A DNA stretch of 64,000 bases from Rhodococcus qingshengii JCM 15477 (GTDB taxonomy: Bacteria; Actinomycetota; Actinomycetes; Mycobacteriales; Mycobacteriaceae). Made by a program: the position numbers and the translations under genes. Shown here one piece after another: positions 26,800-34,138 of this stretch. Positions within the stretch are counted from its first letter, which is position 1. Each line of letters opens with the position of its first letter. The notes under the pieces are model-generated. The model did not search any database and was not told the origin of the DNA. It saw only the letters and a program-made list of their open reading frames with translations. The stretch covers positions 1-64,000 of the forward strand of contig NZ_CP096567.1 in NCBI RefSeq assembly GCF_023221595.1. Reading direction: 5' to 3'.

Positions 26800-28032
26800 T
26801 TACGCCGGAATGCCTGCTCCGACTGCGTCGCTGATCAGCGAGGAAGCCAGGCCAGGAGTGGCAGTGGTGAAGAAGTCCGTCAGTGCGGAATCGACTTGCT
26901 CGATGATCTGCTCACCTCCGGGTTGTGCGGCGACGAAACCTCGGACCTGCGCATCGATCGCAGGAGCGGCGGCAACGGTGTCTCGAACAGTGGCGGCGAC
27001 GGCGCCGCCGACAGGTCCGGAGTTCTCCCACTCGGTGAGGATCTGCTGGGTCTGGGTGGTCACTGCGGGCCGGTCGACGTCGGGGATCTCGATGTCGACG
27101 GGTTCTCCGAGTTCGCCGGCCCCGTAGGCCGTTGCGGCGACAAAGCCAGCTGCTCCCCCGCCGAGCGCACCCGCGATGAACGCTGGAGCGCCTAATGCCA
27201 GTGCGCCGATACCCGCGCCTGCGCCGGTGCCGGCCAATCCTCCTGCCACCCAGCCGATGCCGGGGACGAAGACGTTACCCAGGCCCATTCCGATATTGCC
27301 GCCGATGGTGCCGCCGATCAACGCGCCACCCATCGCGAACGGCGCTGCAAGCGCTAATCCGCCGGTCAATGCGCCACCGGCGGCGCCGGCGACCTGCGCC
27401 GCGGACTCACGGCTTGCCTTGTCCACGGGAACACCGAGTGAATGCCAACCCGTCGCAACCATCGACTCGACAACGGCAGTGGTGTTGTTGGTCCGCTCGA
27501 GGTCGGCGTCGGAAACCCAGTTCGGCTGCGCCATGTGGAATGTACCGAAGCGGAGGGTGTCACGCGGAGCGATGATCGGCGCAATAATCTCGACCGGGCC
27601 GGGGAGGTGGAGCTGGCTGTAGTCGATCGATGTGGCGTCATCGGTGTTGTTCGGTGCTGTGTAGGTATTGGCGTCGTAGTCCCAGTTTTGTAGCGGCTGA
27701 TAGGTGATGTTCTGGTACTGCGGGGGCGGGGCGACCCAGTAAATCGGCTCGGTTTGAACCGGCGCACTCGCAGCAGGGGGTGGGGCGGGTTCGGTGGTCA
27801 CACCGGACTGGCCGCCGCCACCGGCACTGATGCCGGCCTGTCCCCCGCCGTCGGTGATCCCTGCTTGGCCGGGGGCTGCGATCGCTGGCGGTGCGAGGGC
27901 AATACCTGCGGCCACTGCCGCCGCTGCAAGCACGGCGACGGCGGCGTGACGGCCTGCTGTCTGTCCGCGACGGCGGCCTCCCTGCTGTGCGCGGCGCGTT
28001 GCTCGGTTGCCTGCGGTGATGTCGACATTCAT
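26800..28032 (-). CDS. Secreted glycine-zipper protein
   Basis: A 410-residue protein; AAAGG precedes the ATG at 28032. The N-terminus is a long signal peptide (basic start, then AAVAVLAAAAVAAGIALAPP, cleavage near AIA-AP). Residues 55-90 carry QAGIT/QAGIS/QSGVT Gly-rich repeats. Residues about 220-330 are packed with small residues and GxxxG steps (GGALIGGTIGGNIGMGLGN), like glycine-zipper domains that insert into membranes. It may form an envelope pore or a coat for the transfer apparatus. No family was firmly recognised. Confidence 0.65.
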   Translation of the reverse strand: MNVDITAGNRATRRAQQGGRRRGQTAGRHAAVAVLAAAAVAAGIALAPPAIAAPGQAGITDGGGQAGISAGGGGQSGVTTEPAPPPAASAPVQTEPIYWVAPPPQYQNITYQPLQNWDYDANTYTAPNNTDDATSIDYSQLHLPGPVEIIAPIIAPRDTLRFGTFHMAQPNWVSDADLERTNNTTAVVESMVATGWHSLGVPVDKASRESAAQVAGAAGGALTGGLALAAPFAMGGALIGGTIGGNIGMGLGNVFVPGIGWVAGGLAGTGAGAGIGALALGAPAFIAGALGGGAAGFVAATAYGAGELGEPVDIEIPDVDRPAVTTQTQQILTEWENSGPVGGAVAATVRDTVAAAPAIDAQVRGFVAAQPGGEQIIEQVDSALTDFFTTATPGLASSLISDAVGAGIPA

Positions 28033-28110
28033 GGTGAAGCCTTTCGTGAGAGCGGGATTCGAGTTGTGTGAACGTAGTGCGCGAAACAGAGCTTCGCTGC
28101 GCGGAGTTGT

Positions 28111-29475
28111 TCAGTCCGGCGCGCCCGCGATCAGGCCGATGACCGTGGCCGCGATCAGGCCGATGACCGTGGCCGCGAGAACGGTCAAAGCGTCAGTGGT
28201 GTTGCGGCGCAGCTGGTTCGCGGCGATCCGCTCGCCGGAGGCGAACAGCGGCTCGAACGGCATCCGCAGAACCGCGCGCACACCGAGTTCGATGAACGCG
28301 TCGACAGCTTCGGTTTCGACCATCGGCGCATCCCCAGGCCCGTCCGTGATGACGACGACGGTGTAGGCGAGTACGTGCGGGCCAGCAGTGGCGATGATGT
28401 CGAGGAGCATGCGGTGCGCTGCTGCGGCAGCGTCGCGGCGTAGCGGAACAGGAACAACAAGTACGTTCGCGGCCGCGGCGGCCCATTGCCAACTTCCGGC
28501 GAGGCTGCTGTTGCCGGTGTCGGCGATGAGGATCTCGCGGTGCTGGGCCAGAACATTCGCCAGGCTCGTGCCGTCGTCGTATCCCAGTGCGGCGGCGGTG
28601 TTTGTCTGGGTTCCGGCGATGATGTCCTCTCCGCTGGGCTGGCGGACGAGGTACCGCGAGAGTGTCGATGGACGGATACTGCCCCCTGCGGTTGCGGCGG
28701 CGGTGAGAAGTGCGGAGACGTCCTGTTCTTGGTGGGGCGGCACGGCGACGCGGTCGGCGAGGCTGCCACCGATCTCGGCGAGATCGGCGCAGACGAGCGT
28801 TCCCGCTCCTCGGTGCTCTGCGATGACGGCCGCTAGTCCCGCAGCAAGCGGGGTTTTACCGACGCCGCCCTTGGGATTGGCGAGAGTTATTACCGAGAAG
28901 TCCGGGATCGGGCCGGTGATCGCGGCGACGGCGGCGCGGTGACGCAATTCGGCGGACCCAGCTTTCGGCGCCATTTGTAAGTTGAGGACGGCATTGAGTC
29001 GGCCGCGGATTCCTATGCGGGCGGGCTCGTTTGACCCTGAGTTGATCTGTGGGGCTGCCAGTACCGATGTCGTCGGGCGCTGCCCGGTGTCGGCGTGGTG
29101 GAGGTGTGGGGGCTCGCGGCGCTGATCCTGCGTCGGGACTGGCGGGCGTTGCGGGTTCACGGCGGCGGCGCGCACGCTCACCGGTTCGTCGACTGTGGGC
29201 GCGGGTACGGGTACGGCTACCGGGGCGGGTGGTGGCCCGGAGACCGCGACGTGCCCTTCGGGGGTGACGGTCAACCGTGTGGTGGCGCCGAACCCGCTCA
29301 CCGATACCTCGACGGACTCGCCGGAATCGGCAGCTTCCGTCTTGGCGAATTCTTCGATCGCGTGAAAGAGTGCATTTTCGTCCTCGGCTGCCAGTTCTAT
29401 GTCCGCAGTTCCTGATCCACCGCTCACGCGTGCGGTCGTCTCCGAGGTGACCTCAACAGACAGCCCCGCCGTCAC
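28111..29475 (-). CDS. ParA/MinD-like ATPase of the conjugation operon
   Basis: A 454-residue protein starting at a GTG. The first 90 residues form a beta-rich domain (VEVTSETTARVSGGSGTADI). A Pro-rich linker follows. The ATPase starts near residue 195 with a deviant Walker A (ANPKGGVGKTPLAAGL), and a switch-like Asp stretch reads LIADTGNSS. It probably positions plasmid DNA or the transfer machine rather than serving classical partition, as no ParB was seen. The C-terminus contains an exact 24-bp tandem repeat that doubles ATVIGLIA. Its start overlaps the stop of a 24-codon mini-gene. Confidence 0.75.
   Translation of the reverse strand: MTAGLSVEVTSETTARVSGGSGTADIELAAEDENALFHAIEEFAKTEAADSGESVEVSVSGFGATTRLTVTPEGHVAVSGPPPAPVAVPVPAPTVDEPVSVRAAAVNPQRPPVPTQDQRREPPHLHHADTGQRPTTSVLAAPQINSGSNEPARIGIRGRLNAVLNLQMAPKAGSAELRHRAAVAAITGPIPDFSVITLANPKGGVGKTPLAAGLAAVIAEHRGAGTLVCADLAEIGGSLADRVAVPPHQEQDVSALLTAAATAGGSIRPSTLSRYLVRQPSGEDIIAGTQTNTAAALGYDDGTSLANVLAQHREILIADTGNSSLAGSWQWAAAAANVLVVPVPLRRDAAAAAHRMLLDIIATAGPHVLAYTVVVITDGPGDAPMVETEAVDAFIELGVRAVLRMPFEPLFASGERIAANQLRRNTTDALTVLAATVIGLIAATVIGLIAGAPD
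28129..28176. repeat. 24-bp tandem duplication
   Basis: Two exact adjacent 24-base units (28129-28152 and 28153-28176, starting GATCAGGCCGATGACC) keep the frame of the ParA-like gene and double eight residues near its C-terminus. This looks like recent replication slippage. Confidence 0.9.
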
Positions 29476-29546
29476 GTGTTCACCCCAGTTGATGCGGCGG
29501 CGGACCGGTCGTTGTCCGTTGTGGCGACGATCTGGTCGGTCCTCAT
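29472..29546 (-). CDS. 24-residue mini-gene coupled to the ParA-like gene
   Basis: The frame runs from the ATG at 29546 (MRTDQIVATTDNDRSAAAST) to a TGA that overlaps the GTG start of the ATPase gene as GTGA. AAAGGAC lies 6 bases before the ATG, a better ribosome site than the ATPase start has. It is probably a translational leader that couples ATPase synthesis to ribosome flow. Whether the peptide itself acts is unknown. Confidence 0.55.
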   Translation of the reverse strand: MRTDQIVATTDNDRSAAASTGVNT

Positions 29547-29597
29547 GATGGTCCTTTCGTTTCGGATGCGATACAGGGGGTTTGGACGTGAGTTCGG

Positions 29598-30164
29598 TCA
29601 GGTGCAGTCGACGTGGAGGGAGACGTACATCTGCTGGTTCGCGCCGTAGGGCGAATACCAGTCGTCGGGCACTCGGGGTGCGGCGGCGATGTCGACATGG
29701 TCAGGGGTGGACCAGTCGATTTCCCGCAGATCCGGGTAGTACTGGTTCGAGGTGTCCAGCTCCGCGGTGAGGTCTTGTTCGGTGTTCTCAACGCTCAGGA
29801 CTTCGGAGGGGTGGGAGACGGAAATCTTCCATCCGTAGGGAGCGGTGATCACGGCGGAGAGGTCATCGCCGTTCCCGAAGCACCGTGCGGTGACGTCGTC
29901 GGGCGAGGGCGTGGTGATTTCGGCGGGCGAGTGCTTCTCGCCCCAGCCGATGATGATGCTGTCGTAGTCGTTCCTGGACTGGCTGACGATCTGCCCGGTG
30001 TTGGTGGCGGAAACGCTTTTCGCGTCTCGACCTCCGTCGCCGCCACATCCGCTGAGCATCAGTGTTGCACCGATCAGCACGACGCCGGCCGCGGGGATGC
30101 TGCGGCGTTGACGAGGCCATGACGCTCCGGTGATCTCCGTGTGCGGCGTGAGGCTGGTGTTCAT
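29598..30164 (-). CDS. Lipoprotein of the conjugation operon
   Basis: A 188-residue protein. The ATG overlaps the upstream stop as TGATG. The N-terminal signal peptide (AAGVVLIGATLM) ends in the lipobox LSGC followed by Gly/Asp residues, so it should be anchored to the outer face of the membrane. The mature part has two cysteines (ARCFGNG and the final VDCT) that could pair. No family was recognised. Its place in the operon suggests a surface part of the transfer apparatus. Confidence 0.75.
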   Translation of the reverse strand: MNTSLTPHTEITGASWPRQRRSIPAAGVVLIGATLMLSGCGGDGGRDAKSVSATNTGQIVSQSRNDYDSIIIGWGEKHSPAEITTPSPDDVTARCFGNGDDLSAVITAPYGWKISVSHPSEVLSVENTEQDLTAELDTSNQYYPDLREIDWSTPDHVDIAAAPRVPDDWYSPYGANQQMYVSLHVDCT

Positions 30165-30517
30165 CAGGAACCCGCTCCGAACGCGCCGACGGCGCCCAGT
30201 TCGCTCAACATTTCGTCGATTGTTTCCTCGGTCCGAACCAGCTGCGTGAGGGCGTTGTCGCGGGCTGCTCCTGCGGGTAACGCTTCGATGATCGCGCGCC
30301 GAAAACCTGCCGATTCCTTGATCTGGGCCAGGCGCTCGACCGTAAGTTCTACCTTCTCGTCGAGCTTGGGCAGCCACTCCGGCGTTCCCTCTTTCAGGGC
30401 GGTACGCAGTTCGAGGATGACGGGATCGTTGGCCCCTTTGGCCACGAACGGTCCACGGAGTGCCTCGACATCGGTGGATGTGGGGCTGATGGACTGGGAG
30501 ATTCGGCGGCTGGCCAT
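30164..30517 (-). CDS. Small helical protein of the conjugation operon
   Basis: A 117-residue soluble protein with GAGAGGAAA before the ATG. It is largely helical (LDEKVELTVERLAQIKESAGF, cited approximately, and LTQLVRTEETIDEMLSELG), which suggests a coiled-coil scaffold or adaptor. It follows the coupling ATPase gene by 100 bp and overlaps the lipoprotein start. No family known. Confidence 0.65.
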   Translation of the reverse strand: MASRRISQSISPTSTDVEALRGPFVAKGANDPVILELRTALKEGTPEWLPKLDEKVELTVERLAQIKESAGFRRAIIEALPAGAARDNALTQLVRTEETIDEMLSELGAVGAFGAGS

Positions 30518-30616
30518 GTTTGGTTTCCTCTCGGTGGGACAGATCGGTGTTTGTGGTCAGTTCGCGGCGTCGATGCGGGGGGTTGGGCGCGAATTCGGCT
30601 AGTTGGCTGTGCCGGG

Positions 30617-32695
30617 TTACACAGCGAAGTCGGCGTCATGATCGGCGCCCGCGAGAAGCACGATTTCGCCCGGATCGAAAGTCACCTTGGCCCGGGTACG
30701 GCCACCGGTGTCGATGGTGATGGTGGTTCCGGTGGGTTTGGCGTCGACGGAGGCAACGGTGACGATGTCCGAGCCACCGTGCTCGTCCGTGAGCAAGATC
30801 GTGGTCCCCGGCTTGAGTGCGTGGGCGGGTATCGCATCGGCGATATCGGCGACCGGGACATCGCCGAGGAGGACGGGTTCTGCCACGCTTCCGTGCTCGC
30901 GTTTCTTCGTCGCCAGCGCGCTTTCCGTTTCGAGGAATTCGCGCAGTTCTCGTGAGTAGCACATGAATTCCGGTGCTCTACTGGGTTGCAGTGCGTCGAT
31001 GATCGCGATATCCGCGGCCGAGAGTTGGTTCCACTTGTTCGGGTGGCGGTCGACATTCGGTGTCCACCACACCTGCGCTTCCATCGGTGTTCCGTCAGGG
31101 CCGGTGGCCATGGCGCGGCCGGGGATCGAGGTGTCGATGCTGCGGCCTTGGTGCGCGTCACCCCACACCATCTGTGCACCGTCCTGGGAGAGGTTCGCCA
31201 GCGAGAGGCGAGTGCCGAAGTTGTCGCGCGCGTTTCCCGAGGCCCCACCGAACAACGACGCGTCCGGACGCTGCACCCCCAGGAGGAGACGGATTCCGGA
31301 AGATCGAGCGAGCACGGACAGTTCCGCCCACGCTCCGAGGGGGTCCAACGTGGCGATCAGGGTACGAGTTTCCTCGTCGGGATCTTTTTTCAGGCGTGTC
31401 CACGCAGCGGAGAGGATGAAGAACTCGTCGAGGACCGCGATCAACAGCGGAAGTTGGGACGGTTCGATTTTCTTCACGTGGACGTACTGGTTGCGCGCCA
31501 TCATTTCCGCGTGCAACGCGCGGATGAAGATCGCTGCCCGGATTGGGTCGTAGACGATCGCGCCGCAGCCGGGGTAGCCCTCGAGGCCGTCGAGTTCGAT
31601 CATTTTCGGGTCGACGCCGATGAACGGGATTCCGCGTAAGGATGCTTCGGTCAAGATCGTGCGGATGGCGGAGGTTTTGCCGCCTCCGGTCGGGCCGACG
31701 ATCAGGCAGTGCGGCTTGTTCGATTTGGTCGAGACGTCCCAGTAGGCCACCGTGCCGGCCGCCCCGGTTGCGTACGGCAGATAGCGGTTGGCGATCGACG
31801 TCAGCTCGCTGGGTGCGGGGTGCGATACCCGTGTGGGTAGAGGCGCTTTGAGGGTCAGCAGCAATTCTCCCGCGTCGGGTGACCATTGCACGTCCCAGTT
31901 CTGTCCGGATTCGTGTTCGCCGGCGATGGCGATCAGGGCTTCGTTGACGCGGTACTGAAACGCCCCCGATCCGCTGTTGAGGTTGGGAGTGAACCCGATG
32001 CGGTATCCGGTCTCGACTCCGTCGTCGCCGTACGAATGCACGCTCACCTTCGCGTCTTTGAGGATCGAGGCGCCTTCGAGTGAACCGGCGAGTGCCTTGT
32101 GTCGGACGCTGCGCTGATCTGCCACGGTCAACGCTCTCGCGATCATCAGCCGATTCTTGTGTGCTTCGTGCGAGATGTTCATCGTCCACTTCGAACCGCG
32201 AACACTATTCGCCACTGCCGCTGTGAACTCTTCCATCTGCTTCGGGCGGATGACCGCGCCGACCGGGAGCTTGATGCGTGCGGACTTGATCGCTGAGCGC
32301 CGCGAGAGCATCGGCACGCGCACCGCGAGTGCGCTGTGCCCGGTGGTTTGGCGCAGTTGGGCGGCCACGGTGACGCGGTGGCGGTGTGAGTGGAACCGGC
32401 CGGTGTCGAGCACGGCCGCGGCGATGGTGATCGCGATCAGCGGGCCTGCGGCGCTGTGCACGCGATCGAGTACGGCAACGATCTTCGCGAAGCTCTCGAC
32501 TGGGAGTTGTGTAGCGAGATCCGGTGCGATGTAGGCCAGTGCGGCCAGGGCGGCGAAGAACGGGGAGACGGGGCGGAAGCGGCGCGCTGTCAGGTCGTCG
32601 ATGCCGTCGACGGTCGGACGTTTCTTGTCGCCAGCGAACACGTCGACGAACAGGTCAGCGATGAAGTCGCGGATCGGATCTGGTTCCGCCATCAT
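30617..32695 (-). CDS. FtsK/TraB-like DNA translocase or coupling protein
   Basis: About 692 residues; GGGGGAGA precedes two ATGs in a row (32695 and 32692). The N-terminal 120 residues contain hydrophobic stretches (FFAALAALAYIAPDLA and GPLIAITIAAAVL), probably membrane helices. The motor core has Walker A CLIVGPTGGGKTSAI near residue 337 and Walker B LIAVLDEFF near 423. A QRPDAS stretch and GRAMATG complete an FtsK/HerA-type ring ATPase. It is the first gene of the minus-strand operon and has its own promoter box at 32747-32790. It probably moves DNA to the type IV channel. Confidence 0.88.
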   Translation of the reverse strand: MMAEPDPIRDFIADLFVDVFAGDKKRPTVDGIDDLTARRFRPVSPFFAALAALAYIAPDLATQLPVESFAKIVAVLDRVHSAAGPLIAITIAAAVLDTGRFHSHRHRVTVAAQLRQTTGHSALAVRVPMLSRRSAIKSARIKLPVGAVIRPKQMEEFTAAVANSVRGSKWTMNISHEAHKNRLMIARALTVADQRSVRHKALAGSLEGASILKDAKVSVHSYGDDGVETGYRIGFTPNLNSGSGAFQYRVNEALIAIAGEHESGQNWDVQWSPDAGELLLTLKAPLPTRVSHPAPSELTSIANRYLPYATGAAGTVAYWDVSTKSNKPHCLIVGPTGGGKTSAIRTILTEASLRGIPFIGVDPKMIELDGLEGYPGCGAIVYDPIRAAIFIRALHAEMMARNQYVHVKKIEPSQLPLLIAVLDEFFILSAAWTRLKKDPDEETRTLIATLDPLGAWAELSVLARSSGIRLLLGVQRPDASLFGGASGNARDNFGTRLSLANLSQDGAQMVWGDAHQGRSIDTSIPGRAMATGPDGTPMEAQVWWTPNVDRHPNKWNQLSAADIAIIDALQPSRAPEFMCYSRELREFLETESALATKKREHGSVAEPVLLGDVPVADIADAIPAHALKPGTTILLTDEHGGSDIVTVASVDAKPTGTTITIDTGGRTRAKVTFDPGEIVLLAGADHDADFAV

Positions 32696-32746
32696 TCTCC
32701 CCCTTCTGTTCACCGCTACCGCGACGTTCGCGGGGTGTCAGGGCAG

Positions 32747-32790
32747 ACGCTACGAGGGGCGAAAATTCCATGCAATGTGACTGTGGATAA
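32747..32790 (-). promoter_or_regulatory. Promoter with conserved TTATCCACAG box, coupling-protein operon
   Basis: Read on the minus strand: the box TTATCCACAGTCAC (32790-32777) touches a -35 element TTGCAT (32775-32770), then 17 bp, then a -10 element TAGCGT (32752-32747). The ATG is about 50 bases further on. The same arrangement occurs at 33274-33317 and 50914-50956. The box and spacing are seen directly; promoter function is inferred. Confidence 0.6.
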
Positions 32791-32985
32791 CTATTTTTCG
32801 AAGCGCATGTCGGAGCGCTCTCAAAGGCGTTCGGAGAGCACTCTTCCGAACGGTCAACGAGCCAAGCCGTACCGCTCGCAGAAGCGGCCAGGTCAGTGAG
32901 TGCGAGATCGCTCGCCGTAGCGTCTGATCTGGCAATACTCGAGCACCCTCGAAACTGACTGTGCGCGACGCAATTTCAGCAAGTA

Positions 32986-33016
32986 CACTCCCCCCGGAGG
33001 AACGGAGGGGGGAGTG
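32986..33016. repeat. Perfect 10-bp inverted repeat in the divergent intergenic region
   Basis: Arms CACTCCCCCC and GGGGGGAGTG with an 11-base loop that itself contains GGAGGAACGGA. It lies near the middle of the 680-bp gap between the two conjugation operons, followed by a further ACCCCC/GGGG run. It is a candidate transfer-origin structure, operator or terminator; nothing decides between these. Confidence 0.4.
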
Positions 33017-33273
33017 ACCCCCGCCAGGGGCGCTCGTTCGGACGCCTGCCCCACCCGCCCCGTCCCGCGTACACCCAGCCCGCCATTGTGAGCGCTGTTC
33101 GTACCGCGATCCCTCGACACGCTCGGCGCGCCCGCACGGCAGCATTCGATCAGCTCGTTCGAGGTGAATTCGCCGACCCACAGACACAACTCGCTCACCG
33201 CACCTGTTCGATCGCTCCGCTGCCGCCGCCGTATCCGATGTTCGGCGACCGCCATTTTGGTCGGTGGCGCGAG

Positions 33274-33317
33274 TTATCCACAGTCACTTTGGAAACCGGG
33301 CCCGCGCTACCTACCGT
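33274..33317 (+). promoter_or_regulatory. Promoter with conserved TTATCCACAG box, VirB4 operon
   Basis: The box TTATCCACAGTCAC (33274-33287) is followed at once by -35 TTGGAA (33289-33294), a 17-bp spacer and -10 TACCGT (33312-33317). The first gene of the plus-strand operon starts at 33374. The box is identical over 14 bases to the one driving the opposite operon. Confidence 0.6.
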
Positions 33318-33373
33318 CTGCACTCATCCCGCCCATGCGGGACGCCGCAGAATCACACACGTTGGAGACGAAG

Positions 33374-33685
33374 ATGATTGCCCTCGCACACGCCGTCAGC
33401 ACAATCGCACAGAGCGCCTATCGGCCCGTCCACCAATCCACGGTCACCTATCTCGCCGAGCCGAGCACCGAGGGGTTGACCGGCTGGATCAGATCGAACG
33501 GTGCGGTCACCATCATCGCGATCATCGCCTGCGCGCTTCTCCTCGGTGCACTCAAGGGCAATGTCTCGAAGGTCGTCACGATCGGCGGACTCTCGGTGGT
33601 CGGACTGCTGTTCGTTGCGCTGGCAGCCAATCAATCCGCTCAAGACGCCCTCGGTCAGTGGGCGTTGGGGTTGCTCGGCATCTGA
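33374..33685 (+). CDS. Small two-helix membrane protein (VirB2/TcpD-like position)
   Basis: A 103-residue protein starting MIALAHAVSTIAQSAYRP. Two membrane helices are clear (AVTIIAIIACALLLGAL and TIGGLSVVGLLFVALAA), joined by a short basic loop (KGNVSKV). Size, helix pair and place as first gene before the VirB3/TcpE-like and VirB4-like genes match pilin-like or small channel proteins of type IV secretion. The assignment by position is inference. Confidence 0.65.
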   Translation: MIALAHAVSTIAQSAYRPVHQSTVTYLAEPSTEGLTGWIRSNGAVTIIAIIACALLLGALKGNVSKVVTIGGLSVVGLLFVALAANQSAQDALGQWALGLLGI

Positions 33686-33733
33686 AAATCCTTGACCGCC
33701 AACCGCATCAGAGTTCACCGCCGAGGAGCACCC

Positions 33734-34138
33734 GTGATCGAAACCGACGACCTGATCTACCGCGTCGACAACCACTACCTGGGCCCGACCGGCAAGACAC
33801 TTCCTGTGCCGATCCGCTACTCGGCGGTGGGCGTGGGCCTGAGCACGTTCTTCGTACTGTTCATCATCGCCCGATCCGTCCTCCACCTCTCCTTGAGCTA
33901 CGGCACGTTTCTGATTCTTGTCGTCTCGACGGTGGCGGTGTCGAGCCGGATCACCAAGTACATCAGCGCGGACCGGCCGTTGCGCTCGGTGATCACAGCC
34001 GCCTATAACGACCTCACCTCTCCGCGCCCACCCAAGGCCGGCGAAAGCATCTACATCACCCTTCCACCACCGGATCGGACTCGCCGTGGCGTTGGCGGCC
34101 ACAACCATTGCGCTACCACCGGTGAGGCGAACATCTGA
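33734..34138 (+). CDS. TcpE/VirB3-like membrane protein
   Basis: A 134-residue protein; GAGGAG sits 5 bases before a GTG at 33734. The N-terminal part (IYRVDNHYLGPTGKTLPV) leads to two adjacent membrane helices (VGLSTFFVLFIIARSVL and FLILVVSTVAVS). Proteins of this size and layout precede the VirB4-type ATPase in Gram-positive conjugation operons. Its TGA overlaps the ATPase ATG as TGATG, so the two are coupled. Confidence 0.65.
   Translation: MIETDDLIYRVDNHYLGPTGKTLPVPIRYSAVGVGLSTFFVLFIIARSVLHLSLSYGTFLILVVSTVAVSSRITKYISADRPLRSVITAAYNDLTSPRPPKAGESIYITLPPPDRTRRGVGGHNHCATTGEANI

Noticed and set aside
32893..33255. A 120-residue minus-strand frame in the gap between the conjugation operons
   Set aside because: It covers the promoter box and the inverted repeat, has Arg/Ser/Pro-rich shadow composition and no ribosome site or family.
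33274..33282. TTATCCACA as a DnaA box marking a replication origin
   Set aside because: Each copy is single, sits upstream of a -35/-10 pair and lies before an operon. No cluster of boxes or AT-rich unwinding region is seen. Kept only as an alternative in the finding.
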